The notes under the pieces were generated by a model. That model was not told where the DNA came from. It worked only from the letters and a program-made list of their open reading frames with translations, and did no database searches. This document shows positions 19,001 to 21,561 of a stretch of 23,536 nt of DNA, piece by piece; the first letter of the stretch is position 1, and every line of letters begins with the position of its first letter. The position numbers and the translations under genes are program-made. The stretch comes from a virus, in the IMG/VR virus record IMGVR_UViG_3300014820_000127, positions 1-23,536 of that record. One strand, written 5' to 3'.

Positions 19001-20444
19001 GGAGGCCGTAGGTCACTCATACCGCTTATTATCGGGGATTATCAACTCAATGCCTTATATGCAGGAATGGGCTTATCAGAATGGCATATTAGGTCATGCA
19101 GCCGGATTAGTGCTGAATAACCCTATTGTTAAAATATTCGGAGCCATGGGTAAAGTTTTATTTACCAGTCCATCTTCAGATGAATTTGCACAGGACGTTC
19201 AGCAAATGGCTGCAATGGGTTTAATTCCTGAAAAGACCTGGACACATACCTATAGCCATGAGTTTGCAAAATCAATGGGAGTTGAACCGACACAATTTCC
19301 TTTACCATGGAAGGACCTGCTTGCCGGTAATTTCAAAAAGGTATTTAACAAGGGTAAATTTCTTGACTTTTCTCCATTGCTTTACGGTAAGAACGGGATA
19401 GACCTGAAAGCCAGGGTAACAATGTTTCGGCTGGTACGGGCAATGAATCCGAACGCCACTCCTGAACAGTACGTTAAAATGCTTGCCGATATGGGACAAT
19501 ACACATCGTCATTGCAGGGTAAGTTAGAGAAGTTTATTAAAGAAAATGGGATTGCGCCGTTTGCTACATTCTCCAGGGCATATTATCGCGCTGGGTTAAA
19601 GAACTTGCTTATGATGACACAGATGCCAATTGATAATCCTTTTAGTAAAGGAGGCGGCGGATTTGATGATCCAGGAAAAGCCGGGAAGTTTATTTATTAC
19701 AAGCTGGCGCAAATAATGACAGGTGGTATTTTGGGGCTTATCGGCTACTGGATGCTTATCCATAAAGAAGTAACCGGCAAGTGGCCATCAGACGATCCGC
19801 ATGCAAAACTGTTAAAAGTACCCATTCCTGAAGAATGGAAAAAAGATGCTTTCATTAAAAAGTTTTATTACAACAAGCGCACAAATAGTTGGGATGATTT
19901 CAGTATAGGGTTTACCAATATTGTTGCAGATCGCGGGTTAAAAGCTGTTGGGGCATATAAAGGATATGAAACTGCTAAACTTGGTGGTAATATTGGCCAG
20001 GTTATTGAATCTTCAGAAATACAAGCTGTAAACACCTATTTAAGCCAGTACACGGCTTCCCCGTTGGTTTCCATACCATTTACCGGAACTACCGGAGATG
20101 CACCTTATTTAAGCCGCATACATAACTTCAGGGGACAGGTAGAGCCATCATTCCTGCGTAAGTCAAAAACAGCACCTGCGGGATTGCAGATGCCGGAGAA
20201 TCTTGCCCAGGGTTTATTTGGTATTAATCCCATGTTTGAAATGGCTAATCCAATAAGCGGATCGCTGGATGATGATTACAACCAGAAAGACTATGAATCT
20301 GGTAGGTTTTTAAAATCAATATTGAATATTGCCGCTCCACAATTAATGTCGCCACATGGAAATGATGCTAAGAAAGCTAAATCAATAAAAGCTAATGCGA
20401 ATGCTATTGAAACGACAATAAAAAAAGAGCATGAAAATAAATAA
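7098..20444 (+). CDS. Giant polyvalent phage protein: DarB-like methyltransferase-helicase with intein and virion-type C-terminus
   Basis: This 4448-codon frame starts at ATG 7098; the frame is open back to 6963, so the real start may be upstream. Residues 1-500 contain Gly/Ala-rich hydrophobic stretches and helices, like internal virion proteins. Residues 530-1260 are mostly linkers. A conserved-looking helical unit near 1080-1150 (INPETIEKGIKLLAIYAKIG) resembles domains attached to other polyvalent proteins. Methyltransferase signs: GWGG (1314-1317), ETSAGIGNF (1444-1452), and NVPF (1509-1512) in place of NPPY. Helicase signs: EVGFGKS (2136-2142), DE at 2334-2335 then CH at 2692-2693 after intein removal, TGTP (2741-2744), QREGR (3050-3054). 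A segment with PIPPAVWNGAIDILK lies near 3392. Residues 3600-4448 resemble large ejected virion proteins and include a membrane-like stretch near 4199-4221. Related proteins (P1 DarB, polyvalent proteins) are packaged and protect incoming DNA; that role here is inferred. Mature length without the intein is about 4092 aa. Confidence 0.85.
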   Translation: MPSPPVYTKQQSESDAKSGLIPIYDPNANNILNADKNVGNIPQQKPDRVAAGEPSFSDHVRNVVIPFDAGVLNAVGEGLHALKQVHSDIGDLGVKAGFIDPGHEQNIQQGEMDALAKYDQGANLGYNQDFINNSSAASVGKMIPMLLGGESQGAKIMGLQAVGNMSRTVDNLKAQGVKFDNGTDRLMIYGSGLISYALGKSVTGTILSKVGGQPLVNEVTASLAADATRSLADLPANATADDISQYYSQQALAKTLSFSQKFGQVGLGYLKAYPNIALDFAGANLARSALKAGVNALNNKAPFPGVTGDEIVKDISSPVYNDSTPANGSLGQFALNMINTPAAGFSLLHAASTDGMLYDKSPYLNPVVDVLQKDGSPQTVQAIKVQLGNIGKQKGWSATDILHTQGKVDEIADVVNSIPKGLQPNKFNAAVSLILGRRQLEGVQEGIANNESGIDPAMQPKVEGLKNLVTAKIEQANDQLTELATDKSFRYFEKEGKFWKQQNGEEPIEITKDRADLEDYEKEQEKKRAAQIAAPAESVQPNPPAPVAASPAVDASQLDDLDNELDAFKQQQAPAQTNAEKLDEVVAANPDRIIKATIPKNEQAKTNTEISAQQPADETAGAGKAIAPVNKTVENKPVVAETETTDVNKFLSPDQSIEPIKKGTAKIFDQHVDKDGNNIALITAKSQTGQDIATIRQIDKNGQLQLDARESGWKVPFRAKEYFYTLTNKEEPTNAISEQSTGKVGIRESSAMGEGLGSENRSEVPAGESAAKNEAGQVQGNDQKVAENPYYVSMGTAEKPEYVQVEGEPLNLKNNYKLDVFTHKLHGTDGYGVTEGSTGLSLGKGKTKEDAIEAYKRNLSKLTPAELQAKIDQSYESGLKSPRGTIKPEGENTDTENTEAVIAKATVTVGKAKATTRGSAKSAGVINEIDASIDEVDKELANAGLPQPSKESPSVITLGKDRTPYTHVGTNAAGKDLYENEHGVRAKDEGNGIFSQEKVNIIPTRQGVTVGLQPREDDFKTTDEKAPEPEQPKEEPKSEKQSKRAQYEDELKKAKKAFMDTFNKAMSGINPETIEKGIKLLAIYAKIGIHDFGEIVKDLYEDLGEKAGEVFDGLKAAYGAFATSADATDEEIEAMTNLKEVRKAKFEDYITKKENGTDNERQRVEGNTPSIPAGQLPGKAANAVPGKQTEEVPGRPDNNSGENGNADHGKQTVPEVRPGGSDDNGSPAGTGSGPDRQGGRSKNAGSGVPKNTEKRSLKPEDQNHYIRQDDEIGEGSPIEKFNKNMDAIFLLKKLESEDRNPSPEEKKVLAQFVGWGGLAEYLKGGEYSNEQAVNAAIAGKREVVRLNRWDNKILDFSKDGPINAPSYSSFSELANEIKNKLNNSGYPIGIDEVRKSLVSSLFTNDELNAAKNSTINANYTERQVINKMWELAKQLGFKGGNTLETSAGIGNFFGLMPKDLRDSTKLTGYELDSITGRMLKKLYPEAKITVSGFEKSNVQPNSQDLVIGNVPFAQKAPFDKNYPDISKFNMHNYFIGKSMRLLKPGGVAMVITSKSTLDGDPKFREWMSSPDGGNSVLVGAVRLPNNAFSENAGTQVTTDIVVFRKRDNNKINPLENEFRYTYPIEEKHFDKEGNQVPINVNEYYHQHPENMLGKMMTADEAGSGGLYGGKDATLHAPSGYNVISNLNKAIKSFPSDIMQQEQSAQVEKPVEETVEAIDKKEGSMFEKGGKIYMVRDGEGVAKYNEKPAEVKIAKAYIALKTTLLELIKQELSPVNAEANIEALRKELNKEYDAFVEKNKALHKNRAIKFLEDDVDYPLVQSLEEAKDKFVDDGKGGGKKVTEIKKSALFKKRINFPRTEPDAAENIKDAINISFNYRNGLDLNYISKLLGQPVADVKNTLINENLAFENPNTGLLESPEEYLSGYVRDKLDQAKAAVETDEKFNRNVAELEKVIPKDIPASLIQYSLGSTWVPPAIYEDFVKSLLGVDSTIKYKEALAKWDIASSYGLHDSRNRTTYAGGGVDGVRLLENALNNIQTTVSMPKADGGGIDAHATEEARERQAQIEDEFVTFMRSNKEAQDITEPIYNKIYNNFVERNWQTPNIDYYPGQSKTISLYDEQKRSVARGLAESTLGAQEVGFGKSFVQHILAMEAKRLGLAKKTMVVVQKATLGQYVTSFRRMYPTAKILAPSEADFSAENRAKLYAKISTQDWDAIIMPHSQFDMIPDKPERRKAYIQEKIDNLQKSIDEADNGADKKAIESKLRDLDHEMRLVDDPDALKMNAKGEYIEKKGKNVKNEAKKALSTEAKMERLLNRHTDRSALHFEDMGIDNLILDECFPYETPVLTTKGWLPIGLIVEQKLDLQVLSYNVLSGTYETKRITNWLRKPIVNKMLKVRHKYGTFVCTSNHHILTENGYIRAKDLTNNDRIIFTTLQVVSESPGQKGEVCILQHEMCVSIQSNPSHTGQSNREKSESNADMRMVQNKSSKSTVEKILFGTLCSEVSEQFATYSRAKETSRNLVGEKVFGDTKSKFVSQNEIKQYNEQPEICSKNESQYAGENIFVKGRQWDFNPAANYPMQSIGIAGGQYGVGDSDEACMGTIPIVAKSLQGGYWYARSDDSYRGRRENTQVEEMEVFGQAENGNFECVRVEGIEVYERASDAGFGFSNSPSDRVYDLTVADNHNYFAAGILVSNCHAYKKLGLTTSLQNIKGIDQTASKRAQSLYLKTRHIQEKTGGKNVNFFTGTPITNTMAEVWTWMRFIRPELVERLGITHFDQFVNTFGVIANDIEFNATGSFKNVNRFRSFKNAPELLTAFRSIAHVVLKDDVKEITDSGSVPKLLNGEKTKNIIPLTPPVKEILDSIVRQLKAWGNLSSQEKRLGRNRSIPVVLYGHAKVASIDPRMYNPEAQDHPDSKVNNLIKVIVKKHADTKAIKGTQMIFSDRQNSMTGERQYLDENEEFLNPAYGKKQFHLFEDMKKKLIAAGIPENEIAIATDPKYDKQERKQALFEAVNEGLVRVVFGSTEKMGVGVNAQKHLVAEHHLDVPNRPSDMVQREGRILRPGNENKIVEVSNNGMEGTADAMAYNVLMNKEKFIKQLMTTGTVERVIDDAAGEDVPTFDEMMARLSGSKYAIEKIKTDANIKREKTKKDIFFGRVIQAKRDLQSAQSNLNRNKAALNKDEFNAAKVEKSFPDGEILKVEVSGQPEATEKFPAAVDGYLDRLNKKYEESPTKYSTGEIKINGVPVQLSLHEGLGGSVLEYTILDLGIKDPYYTGKGIAVPSGKGVGLLSSLRSKLEDVIEKPGKTKALISQNTNNIEQLGHDIDQKFDDTHLKELEVRSETLKGLMIEEGVEKEKSENERLPAIDEILDQSNVKPILDAMDKLKAKPGGQMMGLLVPIPPAVWNGAIDILKNVVKATNSTQKAVRIAVKYIIDRGGDTAQASDFEQSINEMLAKTTIPQRHTAPDTNDTDTEANLVKAAIELQSKIKASSPDEKTFAKLPLIGLSKKQLHKYIEVAAVMAADPDGVLSSDLSGAIPPPKPPVTPPVTTGGEDGEPNRRIPKKEKIPMELIDAPESESPDEPDGVKKNYSLWGKLKDVHVRNLEQLKFYGKDMTDMTAFRAMLHFAASKSEANVNIKLSNDKINKLIGEDGYKVLREALMESRLRGTRERWQNFARDIRAMDDTELSDLFDAGKSSAVYSIIKDLEGYDDDENPAQSILALLDNQEYDDARDYLGQMFDNAADNVSFFGKLSNGKTFDEMTQPDGTGNLSFVNPKYQESLQQYKQLIEKPFRESHVTNEGIFSDALGPLDTYYPLSPVGKDAHKVVMPAKTKYNEPANINNHFTKGSADLYSSEISALAKKLSASFKTNNKAAAIRALYDAGLVAHVSGDSSDKYISINGVTYEATKVPVADARTIITNNQIIHTPTRYVLVPNWLYQEIKPIIEGDISDHDHYTAFGHILNATVNFMLGGPAEAVGHSYRLLSGIINSMPYMQEWAYQNGILGHAAGLVLNNPIVKIFGAMGKVLFTSPSSDEFAQDVQQMAAMGLIPEKTWTHTYSHEFAKSMGVEPTQFPLPWKDLLAGNFKKVFNKGKFLDFSPLLYGKNGIDLKARVTMFRLVRAMNPNATPEQYVKMLADMGQYTSSLQGKLEKFIKENGIAPFATFSRAYYRAGLKNLLMMTQMPIDNPFSKGGGGFDDPGKAGKFIYYKLAQIMTGGILGLIGYWMLIHKEVTGKWPSDDPHAKLLKVPIPEEWKKDAFIKKFYYNKRTNSWDDFSIGFTNIVADRGLKAVGAYKGYETAKLGGNIGQVIESSEIQAVNTYLSQYTASPLVSIPFTGTTGDAPYLSRIHNFRGQVEPSFLRKSKTAPAGLQMPENLAQGLFGINPMFEMANPISGSLDDDYNQKDYESGRFLKSILNIAAPQLMSPHGNDAKKAKSIKANANAIETTIKKEHENK
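9282..9288 (+). promoter_or_regulatory. Strong internal Shine-Dalgarno for nested ATG at 9298
   Basis: AAGGAGG sits nine bases before the ATG at 9298, inside the giant gene. It is one of only a few perfect Shine-Dalgarno sites I found in the window. It matches a start in the +1 frame rather than any start in the giant frame. Confidence 0.75.
9298..9453 (+). CDS. Nested 51-aa phage protein in the +1 frame of the giant gene
   Basis: ATG at 9298 to TAG at 9451-9453 encodes 51 aa starting MPFQSKAQEKWAFANHQPW and continuing AKDWAAKTDQKSLPEKV. The start is supported by AAGGAGG nine bases upstream. The pattern MPF.SKAQ..W.FA...P..AK.WA..T....LPEKV is one I recognise as a recurrent small protein of phages and mobile elements, function unknown. 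It is basic and helical. The giant frame across the same bases (residues 734-786) reads as Ala/Glu/Gly/Ser/Asn-rich linker, as expected if it merely reads through this gene. A chance match of motif, start and ribosome site together is unlikely. Confidence 0.72.
   Translation: MPFQSKAQEKWAFANHQPWAKDWAAKTDQKSLPEKVQPKMKPGKYKVMTKK
10561..10869 (+). CDS. Nested 102-aa helical protein (TnpV-like?) in the +1 frame of the giant gene
   Basis: ATG at 10561 (or ATG at 10573, giving MNDSEWKEI) to TAA at 10867-10869. The product is acidic and strongly helical: LQFLRDNYPERLQMLYQENK, then KLKKYLDDLTTTAVKMEM, then YDQVEAMITEALLAPEVDL. This resembles small TnpV-like or similar helical proteins found beside methyltransferase-helicase genes of phages and conjugative elements; the family name is uncertain. 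Across the same bases the giant frame (residues 1155-1258) reads as a Gly/Pro/Asn/Ser-rich linker. The methyltransferase module of the giant protein begins immediately after the nested stop. The upstream ribosome site is weak (AAGAAAGAAA), which is common in Bacteroidetes. Unlike the giant frame here, this frame looks protein-like, so I regard it as a real overlapping or recently overprinted gene. Confidence 0.62.
   Translation: MEQTMNDSEWKEIHLQFLRDNYPERLQMLYQENKLKKYLDDLTTTAVKMEMQIMENKPSLKYDQVEAMITEALLAPEVDLTDREDVPKMPDQEYQKILKSVV
14103..15170 (+). mobile_element. Intein (356 aa) inserted in helicase motif II (DE^CH)
   Basis: Removing these bases joins LILDE to CHAYKKLGL and restores a DECH helicase box. 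The N-terminal splicing block is CFPYETPVLTTKGWLPIG with catalytic Cys at giant residue 2336. Block B is TSNHHILTENGYIRAKDL with the TxxH signature. The C-terminal blocks are VYDLTVADNHNYFAAGI and LVSN, ending in Asn 2691, followed by Cys 2692 as the +1 nucleophile. The penultimate residue is Ser instead of the usual His; inteins with such changes are known, but splicing may be slower. The middle of about 245 aa lacks LAGLIDADG or HNH motifs in this frame and looks like an out-of-frame reading of the nested endonuclease. Insertion at an invariant ATPase motif is typical of inteins, because imprecise loss destroys the host protein. Confidence 0.93.
14335..15162 (+). CDS. Homing endonuclease, Vsr/DUF559-like (EDxHD type), nested out of frame in the intein
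   Basis: This 275-aa frame lies entirely within the intein but is shifted +1. Residues 20-40 and 65-85 are two zinc-binding repeats with identical spacing (C-x2-C-x12-C-x3-C): CRWCQK..FCSTRC and CEWCKI..FCSGHC. Residues 108-145 (SSSARMKLNNTMSN, SVAKMKASMQGK) resemble NUMOD3-type DNA-binding repeats. The nuclease core is at 195-245: DLMIAIEVDGKTHRLKKW, then LDRRKTEILNALGWKVLRF. Candidate catalytic residues are E208/D210, H214 and D223, as in Vsr-like EDxHD homing enzymes such as I-Bth0305I. ATG 14335 falls in the block B coding sequence. The TAG at 15160-15162 lies eight bases before the intein end, so the last 15 or so residues share bases with blocks F and G. There is no clear Shine-Dalgarno. 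Its expected role is to cut intein-free alleles at the DECH site. Confidence 0.85.
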   Translation: MDTSEQKTSPITTELYLPLCRWCQKVPVKKEKYVFCSTRCASLYKATQVTQDNPTGRNLNPMPICEWCKINPVKVRSKRFCSGHCAAKYRNSLPHIQEQKRLHGIWLGKKSLGIPSPSSSARMKLNNTMSNPKSVAKMKASMQGKTFLSRGGNGTLTPQQITLCKALGLPEDNMEWGIATRPVWGQFPSLPNHYKVDIGMPDLMIAIEVDGKTHRLKKWKFLDRRKTEILNALGWKVLRFTNEQVTQDLDLVIRQVTEFMTLQLPTTIITSPLAS

Positions 20445-20480
20445 TATTTTTTTTTACTTATATTTATCAAAAATTAAGTT

Positions 20481-20972
20481 ATGGCAGTATTAGCGTTAGC
20501 ATTTTCAGCAACTCAATCAGGAGATGGTAAAACTGTCACCATAACGGATTTGAGTAATTGGGTAGGAAACTCATCGGGCTATACAGAAAGCCAGTTCGTA
20601 AAGAGTTTTATACTTACGGATTATTTAGGCAATCCAATTACAACCATTGCAATGGCTACCGGCGTTTATGTGGCTACCTATACTGTTCCTGTTGGCACAA
20701 ATCCGTATATAAGCATAGAGTTTAGTGCGGTATCGGCAGGAATACTGCTAACGTTGACATTAACACAGAAGTATGGGTTTGTCAGGTACTTCCAATTAGC
20801 TTACATTTCCGCGAATAAGAACGCCTGCGGGTGCCGGGATATGCAGCGCATAGATATGGCCGATGTGGATACAAAGTACGTTGTAGGGGTTGAATTTGCG
20901 TTACCTACGGGGGGTGCCGCAGACTATCAAAATAACATTAATGCCGCTTACCAATTATTAACCACTCCTTAA
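20481..20972 (+). CDS. Phage structural protein of unknown function, 163 aa
   Basis: ATG at 20481 follows a 36-base AT-rich gap after the giant gene and has no Shine-Dalgarno. The N-terminal half is beta-rich (ALAFSATQSGDGKTVTITDL), a pattern seen in small virion proteins of Bacteroidetes phages. The C-terminal part has FVRYFQLAYISANKNACGC followed by RDMQRIDMADVDTKY, with a C-x-C pair that could bind metal or crosslink. The next gene starts one base after its stop through the TAATATG junction. It sits between the giant gene and the tail fibre, so a tail or neck role is plausible. No family name can be given from the sequence alone. Confidence 0.65.
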   Translation: MAVLALAFSATQSGDGKTVTITDLSNWVGNSSGYTESQFVKSFILTDYLGNPITTIAMATGVYVATYTVPVGTNPYISIEFSAVSAGILLTLTLTQKYGFVRYFQLAYISANKNACGCRDMQRIDMADVDTKYVVGVEFALPTGGAADYQNNINAAYQLLTTP

Positions 20973-20973
20973 T

Positions 20974-21555
20974 ATGGCTACTATCGGACAAATTACTGCG
21001 GACGTTAATAGTGCTAAGGTTTATGCCATTCAGCAATCGGGGATTAACCTGATACTACAAAAGAACGGGCAATGCGCGCCTGGGATAAAAAACATTACCG
21101 CTTTAAAAAGAATTATCAGGTGCCTTACTTTCCAAATCAACGCCAACGTAGTTGATACGGATACCAACACCCTGTACAATTGTCTTCTTAAAACATTGGC
21201 CGGGTTTAATTCAAATTATACAATTGATCCTTCAGTTATTATTCCAGGTACAACTATAATTATTTCGGGAGGCGGGTCAAAGGTTAATAGTGCAATTATT
21301 CCATTTAATAATCAAACCGTTATTTTATTGGCTGGATACCAGGCCACTTATTACCCTACGTATGGTAATACACCATACGTTCAGATATTTGTTGCAGATG
21401 GCGTTGGTGGTTTTGCACAGGATAACGGGACAGCGCCGGACTATACATACGTTACGCCAGGCAACCCGGCCAGTGGTATTACATCAATAACATGGGCTTA
21501 TGGCGTGGTAACAAGTGGGTATGTGCTTATATCAGGCGTACAGCCTACAACTTAA
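20974..21555 (+). CDS. Phage structural protein of unknown function, 193 aa
   Basis: ATG at 20974 is one base after the previous stop. Residues 1-75 are helical, with three Cys (QCAPG, RCLTF, NCLLK) and ITALKRIIRCLTFQINANVV. Residues 80-193 are Gly/Thr/Tyr-rich and beta-type (TTIIISGGG, YVQIFVADGVGG), similar in texture to fibre or receptor-binding domains. The product probably pairs with the preceding protein, because the two genes are tightly coupled and lead into the tail fibre. I do not recognise a named family and see no enzymatic motif. Confidence 0.63.
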   Translation: MATIGQITADVNSAKVYAIQQSGINLILQKNGQCAPGIKNITALKRIIRCLTFQINANVVDTDTNTLYNCLLKTLAGFNSNYTIDPSVIIPGTTIIISGGGSKVNSAIIPFNNQTVILLAGYQATYYPTYGNTPYVQIFVADGVGGFAQDNGTAPDYTYVTPGNPASGITSITWAYGVVTSGYVLISGVQPTT

Positions 21556-21561
21556 AGAAAT

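Noticed and set aside
19645-19712. AAAGGAGG followed by an ATG in another frame inside the giant gene.
   Set aside because: The frame ends after about 16 codons with no recognisable protein; the purine run simply encodes a Gly-rich segment of the giant protein.
20447-20460. T-rich run after the giant gene as a possible terminator.
   Set aside because: No GC stem precedes it; only weak A/T pairing is possible, and the next gene follows closely in the same direction.
20481-21555. Possible diversity-generating retroelement target in the small structural genes.
   Set aside because: No template repeat with adenine-specific differences and no reverse transcriptase gene seen in the window.
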